Shown here in pieces: positions 35,474 through 45,300 of a DNA stretch of 64,000 nt; position 1 is the stretch's first letter, and every line of letters starts with the position of its first letter. Made by a program: the position numbers and the translations under genes. The stretch comes from Chengkuizengella axinellae (GTDB taxonomy: Bacteria; Bacillota; Bacilli; Paenibacillales; KCTC-33759), in assembly GCF_030730905.1 (NCBI RefSeq), contig NZ_JAVAMP010000004.1:186001-250000 (forward strand). The letters run 5' to 3'. The notes under the pieces are model-generated. The model was given only the letters and a program-made list of their open reading frames with translations, made no database searches and was not told the DNA's origin.

Positions 35474-36080
35474 CTAAGTGTTCCTGTTCTTGTAACACAA
35501 CTTTCTTTTGACATCATGATAGATTTTTAGTTTCTCCATAGTTAAAAAAACATCTTCCTCATTCTTATTATGTGCATGTGTATTCATAACAAGGCTTAAG
35601 CATTCACTTTCTCTCGAGGCAAGCCCAACTTCAGCATATCTCATTGCTGCTTCCAAATAACAATTTTTGCCTTCAGTTAAAATATAATAATCTCCTTTGA
35701 GTTTAAAATAAAGAGCCAGATTAGACATATCAAATGGTTTTTTGTATGTAATAGAAAATAATTTCTCTTCTTGTTGGATAAACTCCTGAATTCCTAAAAC
35801 ATTGTTCATTTTTAAGTATAACTTGATCAAAAGATTCATATCGTGTAATAAAGTATTGGATTGTTCGTTTGATCCATTCTTCATAAGGAATGTTCAGAGC
35901 AGTTACTATTTTCTTTATATTATCCAAAGATGGACGTTTAATTAGCCCTGATTCGATTCTAGAGATATTGGATTTGTCAACGCCTGTCAATTTCTCTAAT
36001 TGTACGATGGTCTTCCCTTCTAAATGCCTGTGGTGTTTAATAAGTTCTCCTAATAACAAATTTTCCTTAATAGTAATCAT
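35474..36080 (-). pseudogene. HTH plus TPR regulator remnant (frameshifted)
   Basis: The start at 36080 encodes an XRE-type helix-turn-helix (about 6-62, GKTIVQLEKLTGVDKSNISR). After PYEEW at about residue 68 this frame turns into unrelated sequence. The helical, TPR-like continuation (NTLLHDMNLLIKLYLKMNN, then PFDMSNLALYFKLKGDYYIL) is found in the next frame down to 35474. The original resembles Bacillus HTH-TPR (RNPP-like) regulators of about 400 aa, so it is both frameshifted near 35870-35884 and shortened. Confidence 0.65.
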
Positions 36081-36149
36081 TGAATTATTCTTCCTTTTTC
36101 ATAAGATGTATTTACTTCAGTACAAGAATTACTACTCTACCTATTTGGA

Positions 36150-36165
36150 TAAAATTCTTGTTTTA
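36150..36165. repeat. Array element copy 4
   Basis: TAAAATTCTTGTTTTA. Its last three bases are the stop codon of the CdiI-like gene at 36163. Confidence 0.75.
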
Positions 36166-36609
36166 TTTACACATTTCAAACATTTTTAATACTCCTTTTC
36201 CTAAATCTTCTTCGGTAGCATCGAGATTAAGGTTAAGTTCAGGGGTATCTTTATAAGTAGTATAACCTCTTTTTTCTCGAACCCATGGGTTAACTACATA
36301 TCCTTCTGATGGAAATAATGCAACTGAAACATATTTATAAAGTTTAACAAATTTAGAGAAACTCTTTGTACCCGTGACCTTTTCATGTACAAGTCCGCCC
36401 TTCTCCTCGTCAGTGTACTCATTATTTATAAGAATATTTAAACACTCTTTGATCGTTATTCCTACATCTTTTGCAGTATATGGTACATCCATCAAATATG
36501 GCTTGTTTATTGGTACACCATATCCTACTTCATGTTTCCCTATAGGATACATAAGCATGCTGTCATCCTGTTCATTTTTATAAATAGACATACTATAATA
36601 TTTTTTCAA
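36163..36609 (-). CDS. CdiI/DUF1436-like immunity-type protein
   Basis: A 148-aa cytoplasmic protein opening MKKYYSMSIYKNEQDDSMLM, then YPIGKHEVGYGVP. From memory this resembles DUF1436/CdiI proteins, which protect against contact-dependent growth-inhibition toxins, but I cannot confirm it. No toxin gene is nearby, as is common for orphan immunity genes. Array elements flank it. Confidence 0.5.
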   Translation of the reverse strand: MKKYYSMSIYKNEQDDSMLMYPIGKHEVGYGVPINKPYLMDVPYTAKDVGITIKECLNILINNEYTDEEKGGLVHEKVTGTKSFSKFVKLYKYVSVALFPSEGYVVNPWVREKRGYTTYKDTPELNLNLDATEEDLGKGVLKMFEMCK

Positions 36610-36640
36610 AAATATCGCCTCACATACATTATAATTTCAT

Positions 36641-36656
36641 TAAAATTAGAGTTTTA
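36641..36656. repeat. Array element copy 5
   Basis: TAAAATTAGAGTTTTA, 11 nt after the stop codon at 36668 of the 60-aa gene. Confidence 0.75.
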
Positions 36657-36667
36657 TGGGAGGACAA

Positions 36668-36850
36668 TTATTGAATTCTCGTCCAAGTATCAGCCATTTT
36701 ATCTGCTTTCCATTCATTAAAATATTTTCCTACAACTTCTTCTTCCTCTTCTTCTGATAAGCCTTCCAACTCCTCATCAGGTATTTCGAAAACTTCTTCT
36801 ACTGTTGAATTTACTGCATTTGTAGAAACATGAAAAATATATTTAGCCAT
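36668..36850 (-). CDS. Small acidic protein (60 aa), phage-type
   Basis: A 60-aa protein: a beta-rich start (MAKYIFHVSTNAVNSTVEEV), then a Glu-rich helix with six consecutive Glu, ending WTRIQ. GGAGAATG precedes the start. It resembles short phage-associated proteins (DUF7167-like), from memory only. Confidence 0.5.
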   Translation of the reverse strand: MAKYIFHVSTNAVNSTVEEVFEIPDEELEGLSEEEEEEVVGKYFNEWKADKMADTWTRIQ

Positions 36851-36888
36851 TGAGTCATTCTCCTTTTCTTTGTTATTTAAATATCAAA

Positions 36889-36904
36889 TAAAACAGGTAT
36901 TTTA
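36889..36904. repeat. Array element copy 6
   Basis: TAAAACAGGTATTTTA, 7 nt after the stop codon at 36912 of the next upstream gene. The only copy with C rather than T after the first arm. Confidence 0.7.
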
Positions 36905-36911
36905 TCATTTA

Positions 36912-37543
36912 TTAATTATCAAACCAAAATACTATACGTATATCCTCAGGTCGAATTTCTTCTTGAGGACAATTATTTGAACTTTCTTTTAAATAGCTCT
37001 TCATTTTTTTAATAGTTCCATCATAAAACTCTGAACATAATTCTTTTAATGGCGCTATATAAAATAAATCATATCCTAATATATGTTTTTCTGATCGAAT
37101 GAAATTGTCTAATACTCCATTATTTCTATAACATCTTCTTTATTTTTTACAATGTGGGATCCATTTAGAAGGGTATCCCAATGCTCATAATTGGTGATTT
37201 CATCAAGATTTAGATAGGTATGAGAATGCACTTCATCACCCCAAAAATCACTCTCATTCTTCACCATATCTGAAACATCTTCTGGAAGTCCTTTAGGTTC
37301 ACTAATATAAGGCAAATTATTATTGTTTCTAACATTAGCTAATATAGAGAACAATTTATAATTTCTTCCGTCATAGATTCGATCTTTATCTTCAACTTCA
37401 AACCTCGTATCGTCATATCCAAAATTATATCTATCTTCAGTCCATTTATCCGCACTGACCCAAACTCCCTTTTCTCTTTCAACATCATCTTTGCTAAAAT
37501 GTCTTACTTCTAGATACATATGTATGTCACAACCCATTTTCAT
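36912..37543 (-). pseudogene. Phage-type MGCDIH-family protein, frameshifted
   Basis: The start (MKMGCDIHMYLEVRHF; likely true start at the Met of MGCD) is typical of an uncharacterised phage/accessory family of about 200 aa. It continues through DRIYDGRNYKLFSILANVRN and PKGLPEDVS to a stop at 37109. The missing C-terminus (LDNFIRSEKHILGYDLFYIA, ending RIVFWFDN) is intact in another frame down to 36912. One indel near 37115-37145 in an A-rich run separates the halves. A sequencing error is the alternative explanation. Confidence 0.7.
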
Positions 37544-37643
37544 TTCTCCTCTTAATAATCACTCATTGTTGTATTATTTATTCTGTCTAACACTCAATTA
37601 CAGCAAACACAATTTGCAGTTTATTACACAACATTCATTTCGT

Positions 37644-37659
37644 TAAAATCACTCTTTTA
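37644..37659. repeat. Array element copy 7
   Basis: TAAAATCACTCTTTTA, 21 nt after the stop codon of the exonuclease gene at 37681. Confidence 0.75.
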
Positions 37660-37680
37660 TCGTGTGTTTTAAAAACAATT

Positions 37681-38298
37681 CTAGTACTTTCTAAAATCAA
37701 AAATAATATCATCAAGTGGATTCCATCCGTCTTCTATCATTCGAACAACAATTTTTTCAATATTTTTAGTATCATCAAATGCACGATGATGAGTCCCTTC
37801 GATTTTCATGTTAAGTTGCTTTAAAGCACCGCCCATGCCAATCCCCTTATTAGGAAGGGTTTTAGTTTGTAGTTTCCCATTTTCGTTATAAAACCTTGCA
37901 AAAGCAGCTTTAATATTAATATGTTTCATACTAAAAGGATAAGAAAGATTAAACTTTTTAGCTTGCCTTAAAATTTGTCTTGCATCATATGCTCCCCATG
38001 AGGCTAATACAGTTGTTCCATCTTGATATATCCTTTTATATCCTTCAAAAGCTTCTCTAATAGTTATACCCTTCTTAACATCATCATTTGTTATACTGGT
38101 CAATTCAGTACAAAATGAACTTAAATTAGGAAATAAAACTGGCTTAACAAACGTTTGATATTCGTCCTCTCTTCTCATTTCCTTAAAATTATATAAAGTA
38201 GCACCAATCTCAATTATTTCAGAAAAAAAGTGAACTGGCTCCTTCCCTCTTTCAAAACAAGTACTTTCTAAGTCAGTTATAAGCATTCTTTCAATCAT
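37681..38298 (-). CDS. DEDDh 3'-5' exonuclease (KapD-like)
   Basis: A 205-aa exonuclease-fold protein. Acidic residues of the DEDDh set are visible in LITDLEST (D and E), ELTSITNDDV, SWGAYDARQ (D) and GTHHRAFDDTKNI (H and D). Such stand-alone domains degrade RNA or DNA 3' ends; KapD of Bacillus influences sporulation kinase signalling. It is the most upstream gene followed by an array element. Confidence 0.85.
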   Translation of the reverse strand: MIERMLITDLESTCFERGKEPVHFFSEIIEIGATLYNFKEMRREDEYQTFVKPVLFPNLSSFCTELTSITNDDVKKGITIREAFEGYKRIYQDGTTVLASWGAYDARQILRQAKKFNLSYPFSMKHINIKAAFARFYNENGKLQTKTLPNKGIGMGGALKQLNMKIEGTHHRAFDDTKNIEKIVVRMIEDGWNPLDDIIFDFRKY

Positions 38299-38427
38299 TT
38301 TTAATCCCCTTGATTTCTTTTATTTGAATATAATTATATCTAATCTATTAAATCTTTCCTTTTATCCATTATATGTAATGTATTTAAATTGAACAAGCTA
38401 ACAATTTTACTATATTTTCTCATCCAA

Positions 38428-38443
38428 TAAAATCGCACTTTTA
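38428..38443. repeat. Array element copy 8
   Basis: TAAAATCGCACTTTTA, about 130 nt before the exonuclease start and 10 nt from a terminator hairpin. This is the outermost copy, with no gene stop adjacent. Confidence 0.7.
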
Positions 38444-38453
38444 TCGAATTAAA

Positions 38454-38481
38454 AATAGCCGAGCTTACTGGCTTGGCTATT
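38454..38481 (-). terminator. Minus-strand terminator
   Basis: AATAGCCGAGC and GCTTGGCTATT pair over 11 bp (one G-T) around TTACTG. The minus strand continues with TTTAATTCG after the stem's own TT. It would stop transcripts coming from 38786 and upstream before they enter the array. Confidence 0.7.
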
Positions 38482-38785
38482 GATCATCACTATTATTAAG
38501 TTACTTTAACCAAAGATTTTTTTATCCACGTAAATCGAAAAAACATTCATTTAATATAATTTTGTCTAAAGTGAGTAATTTTTTTCTTTTCATTGGATGA
38601 AATTATTTACATGAGATGGAGTTGAAATTAACCAATAGATAGATTAAAAAACCTTTAGGAATTACCCTAAAGGGATAGAAATAAATAAGATTTTATAAAA
38701 CAATATAATAAAGTAATATAATAGGTAAAGTAATTATAATAATTACTTTTGAACTTTAACTATAGACTAATTAAAATATAAAACC

Positions 38786-39175
38786 TCACTCATGTAAATA
38801 AATTCCACCATTTTCATTATGATATGCAAAATGATTAGAAGTTGACGAACTAGTAACAGAATAGCTTACTGTCCAAACTTCACCAATCTTTGCTGATGCT
38901 CCAGATGTATAAGAAATAGAGGTGCTTCCATTATCAAAAAAATCTCCATTAACTATCCAAAATATTTCATTTCCACTAAGTAGCTGTGCTTCAGCAACAC
39001 CACTGAATTGTTTAGTAATTGAGCCGTCTTTACGATCTAAACTAACATGTCTAATTTCTTCCCACTCTACAAATGATCCATTACTATACGTCCAAACAAA
39101 TACATCTAAAGTTGGTTCATATGAATCAAGAAATATGATCCCTACCTTAGGTTGTTTGATATTTATTTCATACAA
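38786..39175 (-). CDS. Hypothetical protein, possibly truncated at its 5' end
   Basis: A frame of 129 aa from a TTG at 39175, rich in beta-type sequence (GIIFLDSYEPTLDVFVWTYS, then IFWIVNGDFFDNGSTSISY). The same frame stays open upstream to about 39318 (KILQRWFEKAKEKYPNLNDQ) but has no ATG, GTG or TTG start with a ribosome site. It runs into the terminator hairpin of the S-layer gene. It may be a 3' fragment of a larger gene cut by insertion of its neighbour. No family recognised. Confidence 0.45.
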   Translation of the reverse strand: MYEINIKQPKVGIIFLDSYEPTLDVFVWTYSNGSFVEWEEIRHVSLDRKDGSITKQFSGVAEAQLLSGNEIFWIVNGDFFDNGSTSISYTSGASAKIGEVWTVSYSVTSSSTSNHFAYHNENGGIYLHE

Positions 39176-39280
39176 TTCATAGCTAGCAGCAACAGCAGTC
39201 TCTAGAGACTCTGTATTACTTTTAGTTTCTTTAGAGGGTCTTTGATCATTAAGATTAGGATACTTTTCTTTCGCTTTTTC

Positions 39281-39317
39281 AAACCATCTTTGGAGTATCT
39301 TACTCCTTAGATGGTTT
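39281..39317 (-). terminator. Hairpin after the S-layer protein gene
   Basis: AAACCATCT pairs with AGATGGTTT and inside it GGAGTA with TACTCC around TCT, with a TT/TT mismatch between. It begins about 19 nt after the stop codon at 39336. The stem is strong but lacks a minus-strand T-run. Confidence 0.5.
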
Positions 39318-39335
39318 GTTTTCTATTCGTACTTA

Positions 39336-42300
39336 TTAATTCATGAAACCTACAAGCTTTAAGAAACGTTCAATCATGATAGTTACTTCAGCTCTAGTTG
39401 CGTATGAAGAAGGTTCGATTGTATCTTCTGTTTTTCCACCAAGAATACCCGCTTGAGCAACAACTTGCATTGCTTCTCTTGCCCAGTCACTAATATTTGT
39501 ATAATCAGAATACTTATGGCTTATTTCTATATTTTGATTTAATTTACTCTGTTCATATTGCACTAAGTTCATAGCTCGATAAATGATTGCAGCAGCCTGT
39601 TCTCGCGTAATGTGATCATTAGGTCTAAAAGTATTATCATCATACCCTTGAATAATTCCAGCTTCTACTGCAGCATTTAATTCATCTACATACCATTCTG
39701 AACCACTCACATCTGTAAAGTTAGCTGAATAATCTTTGGTGGTTTTTAAATCTAAACTTCTAACTAACATGGCTGCTAACTGAGCACGAGTCGTAACTTG
39801 ATTGGGAGCAAACTCAGTTTCACTAATTCCATTGACTATATATTTACTTGCCAACTTTTCTATCGATTGTTGATACCAGCCATCAATATCTGTAAAAGAA
39901 ACTGAGTTTTCTACGACCACATATTTACTATTTGAGTTACTCTTAATGATCGCTTCTTTTCCATCAAATATTGTTGGAATCGGTGTGAAAGTGCCATCAT
40001 CATTTAATCGAACGGCTATTGATCGATTGGGGTCAAAATACTGTTCTCCAATAATGCTTCTCTCTACATATTGATTAAACTGATCTACTTTCACTTCATT
40101 ATCTCTTGATGTTACCTTAATTTCAAATTCGTAAATTTCTGATGTCATATCAAGCTTATTCTGCTCATTAGTTAATTGGATATGACTCACTTTATTTATT
40201 TGTATTGAAACCTGAACACCCTCTGCACTAGTACCGCCTAATTGTCCAATTATCTGATCTAGTTGAATCTCTTCTATAGGAAGTTGATAAGAAACTTGAT
40301 CAACAACCATTTCTAAAACCGCTTTTTCATTTTTATTTATCATTGCTTCAAAACTTTGTCCACTTAACTGAATATCCACTGCCTCTGATTCAATACTAGA
40401 TAAGTCAATTATAAATTGATTCACTTCTTCCGCAGTATTTAAAGCCTCCTGTATCGCTTGATCATCGACTTGTACAATTTGTGTTATTACCCCTTCATCA
40501 TTTTCTTTCGTTGTAATACTTTCTGAAACGTCTATATTTGTAGATTGCAGTTCAGCTTCTTCTCCCTGTAACTCTTCTTCTGTTTGTTTATTTGTGACTG
40601 TCTCGGGGTCTGATTCATCATTAGTAGGAAAGCCTCCACCACCAATCGGAGGATTACCGCCTCCGTTATCAGGAGAATCAGAATCACCATTTCCTGTATC
40701 TCCACCATCTGTATCTCCATCACCAGAGTTATCATTATCCTCTGATTCAATCATAAACTGTTGATCCATCATAACTACTTCATCTGTACTAACTTGAACC
40801 GATACAACATACTCATAAGTACCCAAAGATAAGTTTAATTCCTCAAGGGACTTCTCTGAACCCATGAAGTACCCTTGATATGAAGCTACTTCTTCTTTTC
40901 CTCCGTCATCATTGATTTTATTTATTGTAATTTTAGGGTAATATTCATCTTGTGATTCCCAAGAAAATATTTCGTATAAGTAGAAATCTCCTCTATAGAG
41001 GCTATATTCTGATTGCAGCATTTCATCTGAAATAGTTACCTCTACATTACTTTCTATTTCATTAGATAAAGTCAATGTTAAATTTGCATCTAACTCTACT
41101 AAATCTATTAAATCTGAAGACCAATTCCAAAGTATAAGATCTGATTCATTAGTTTCCCTTGAAGATATCATAAATCTATATTGATCAGGAGTAACAGATA
41201 CAGTAATATCTGAACTCATCCAGTCTGCGAAGGAAGATAAGTAATAACCCTCTTCATTATAAATATTTAAACCATTAACTTCACCTTCCTCACTCTCAAT
41301 GGTTACTTCCAAAGCATCATCAAATTGAGAAGTAAAGTCTAGTGGTGAATTATAATCTTCCATATAGATATCTTTAAATAAATAAAAACCTCTATCTCGT
41401 ATATTACTGCCAGAATACCTTACATTCATTAAATTTGATTCGTCAGGGAACCATAATGAAAAGTTCTCTTCTAGATCATAATAATGAAAACTTAAACCTT
41501 CAAAGTTAAATGTCATTTCTTGTTCATCATATCCACTAAAAGTAGAAATATCTATTTGGTTCATGTTGTTACTCGTTAATTCAATTTCTTCTAAAGATAA
41601 AATCTGCTCCCCTGTCAAAGTATCCGTATAATAATAAAAAACAGAACTATTATTTTCATTTCTTAGTTGGAGAAGCATGTCTATTGAATAGCTCTCATGA
41701 TTGTTTTGTAATTCTACAAACTCCATTAATTCATTAAAAGAATAAAACCATTCGTAAGTACCTTCATTGTCCAATGAACGAATGACTCCATCTTTAATAT
41801 GTTCAAATTCATATTCTTCAAGTGTCACATCTACATTGTATATTGTAAATGAATCACTCAATACAATCGATTCATTTTCAGACAACGTAATGTCTAGTAC
41901 ATACTGGTATGTCCCGGATTCAAATTCAGAAATATCATGATTTTGGTACTTAAAGAACCTATTAGTTCTTTCATTTAATACCATATCACCTTTTTCATCC
42001 ATAATTTTAATTTGTATATTTTCATTCCAATTCCATAAATTTTGTACTTTAAAATGGCTATTACTTAATATTGTTTCTACGTATAAAGTATTATCATTAA
42101 CATCAATTTCTAACTCACCTGTGTAATCATCTGTAAGTGATAGAGTCATGTCCTCTGAAAAATTTAAAGTATCAGTTGCCACTCTCCAATCCTGACCTTC
42201 TTTATAATAACTTATGTGTATCTCGTCTGCTGGTCGATCCTGTGTAATTAAGAAACGATCGATATCTTTTTTTATACGCATACTAACTCTAGAACCGTCA

Positions 42301-45300
42301 TCAAAAAGATCTATTTCCTCTATTACTTCCTCATTAGTTTTTTCTAATAAAACTTCTATCGTATTCTCATTTGAAAAATCAATAATAGAATCAAAATCTT
42401 CTTCTACAATATTTTCGGATAGTATAAAAGGCACATTATCACTATTATATCCTGTATAGTGAACTGTAATTTCGGTTAAATGATGTGGAACCCATACTTC
42501 TGCTACTCCTGTAAATTCATTAATCTCCGTCCCAATATCATCAAAGATAGGAGCAAAGTACCCTATTTCCTCTCCTGTAAATGAAAAAGAAATTGAAGGA
42601 TCATCATCTCCTTGATTGATTTGTGCTTGAACCTTTTTTACATTTTCACCTGACAGTATAATACTTTCAAAGTTAAACAACTCTTCTCCAAGTACAGTAC
42701 CTGTATAATAGTACAACATTTGCGAATCGTCATTAGCATGATTAAGCTTAACAACTAGATCTAATACATATTCTTCTTCATTTTTTAGTTCTTCAAGTTC
42801 CAGCAGCTCACTAAAAGTATGAAACCGATCATATAAATGATTATTATCTTTTGACCTAATTACCCCTTCATAAAGATAGTCAAATTCATAGTTCTCAGGT
42901 GGAGTTATAGGATCATAAAAAGTAAATGAATCTTCTACTATCATAAACTCTCTAGAAAAAAATGGGATTTTCATCTCATATGAATAAGTTCCTGATGGCA
43001 GTTCAGAAATATTATGAAATTGATAGGTATCTAACTGAAAAATTTCTTCCTTTAAAACCAAATCTCCTTCTGTATCCGTGATAGTAACTTCTATAGGATT
43101 ATCTAAAAACCAAGTATCTATTACTTTAAAATGTTCATTATTAATGATTGTTTCTACGTACAGTGTTTTATCATTAACATCAAATTCTAACTCACCCTCA
43201 TATCCATCTGAAAGTGATAAAGTAATGTCTTCTAATAAATTTATTTCTTCGGACAATAAATTCCATTCTTGATCTTCTTTACTAATCGAAACTTCTATCT
43301 CTTCTACCTTCTGATTCCGTGTAATTAAAAATCGATCCATACCTTCCTTTAAGTACATCCATACTTCAGAATTTGGATAAATAATTTTTATATCATCAAT
43401 CGTTGTATTGTCACTTTCAAGTGGAATTTCTACTGTTTCTTCATCTTCAAAGTCAACTATTAAATTAGAGTTGTCTTCGAACTCAATATCTTTTGTTAAT
43501 ATGAAGGCAATATCCTCACTGTTATAACCAGTGTAATGAACAGAAAGTTGATTCAAATGATATGGTAACCATAACTCCTCTGCTCTTTCCTCATCATCAA
43601 ATATATGTCCTCTAACATTATCAAATACCTCATAATTTCCATTATCTGTTTCTACGGGAATAGAGAAATAAATAAAAGGTGATTGATCCTCTGGATTTAT
43701 TTGTGCCCGTACAATTCTTAAATCCTCATCTGGAAGCGAAATTTTTTCCTCAGAATATAGGTCTTCTCCTGTTATAGTATCTTGATAAAAATATAAAACG
43801 CTCGAATCATCTTCTATATTTTTAAGCTGAAGAAGCATACTAACCGTATAATTTTCTTCATCTTGAAATCTTTCCCTGTCCTCCCATAGATCAACAAAAG
43901 AATAAAAAGGATAAGACGAACGTTCTGAAACAATTTCTCCTTCGATTAATTGTTCAATTTCATAATTTTCTGGAGGTAATACTGGATTGAATATTGTAAG
44001 ATAAAAGAAATCTTCTAATATAATAGATTCGTTAGCTGCAACTGGAATTTCAATCTCATAATAATATCTCCCTGAGGAAAGAGAAGAAACATCATGTATA
44101 AAAGTTTCATCTGGAGATATGGAATCATTTTCAAATGTTTCCGTTAAGACAGGATTTCTTCCTGAATCTTTAATGGTAATTTGTATAGGTTGCTGTAAAC
44201 CACTTATACTTATGAAATTAAAATCATAATTTGTTAATTCATACATTTTTACATATAGTGAGTTATCTTCTTCTAAGGTGTATTGAAAATTACCTCTAAT
44301 ATTATCTTGGAGGGACAAATATCTATCATTATTTAAATAACGTTTTCCGGTTTCCACATACCATGTTATATTATCCTTATAATAAACTGCATGAATATTT
44401 TTCCATTGATTTGATGTGGTTAATAACTTTTCAATATATTGATCAATATCTAAAATTACTTTTGAATTTAAATATTCAATCCCTATTTCTTGTATAAATT
44501 CATTATCACTTTCAAATGTAACCTCTTTTATTTCCTCATCTTCAAAATTGATATAAAAATTAGTATCTTCTTCTATCACAATTTCTTTATTGAATATAAA
44601 AGGAGTGCTCTCACTTTTATAACCAGAATAGTTAATAATTATTGATCCATTTAAATTGCTAGGTATCCATATTTCTGCTATATCTATCTCAGAGTTTTCT
44701 CCATACATATAATAAAAGTTATAATCAGTTTCAAGGTATCCATACTCCGTAGGGATAGCAAAATAAACAGATGGATCTGTATCCTCTAAATTGATTTGTG
44801 TCTGCATCTTTTTCACATTATCTGAGTAATCAATATTGTCTAAAGTCAATATTTCATTTCCAATTAAAACATCTGTAAAGTAATACGTAATAAATGATTC
44901 ATCATTCGTGTTTTTGAGTTGAAGAAGCATATCTAAGTAGTAGGTTTCTTCACTCTGTAACCCATCTAAGTTTAATAAATCTTCAAAGGAGTAAATCAAT
45001 TCGAAGATGTCATCATTGTTTGTTGATCCAACTGACCCCTTTATTAGTTGTACAAACTCGTATCCAACAGGTAATCCACGCACATATGACTCATTATCAC
45101 CAATTTCAGATTCTTTAAGGTTTACAAGTAAAGTATCTTCAAAATTAAAGGTAATCATTTCAGGTTCATTAGGATCTAAGTCGTTTGCATTTACTTCACT
45201 CACAACATGAAAAGCTTGTCCTGCATCTTCATCTATGTAACCCTCATATATGAAGTGAAAACGCTGAATTTGATTGGATACCCAAAATTGCATTTCTGAG

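Larger units (their letters stand above)
38299..38785. other. Intergenic region upstream of the exonuclease gene
   Basis: No gene seen in 487 bases of very A+T-rich sequence. It contains array element copy 8 (38428-38443) and a minus-strand terminator hairpin (38454-38481). Nothing else stands out. Confidence 0.6.

Noticed and set aside
34929-38443. The TAAAA-N6-TTTTA elements as ComK boxes
   Set aside because: ComK AT-boxes are AAAA-N5-TTTT and act in pairs; all eight elements here have a 6-nt centre and are single.
34929-38443. The repeated 16-nt elements as a degenerate CRISPR array
   Set aside because: The units between them are hundreds of bases long, contain genes and vary widely in length; no spacer-like regularity or cas gene is present.
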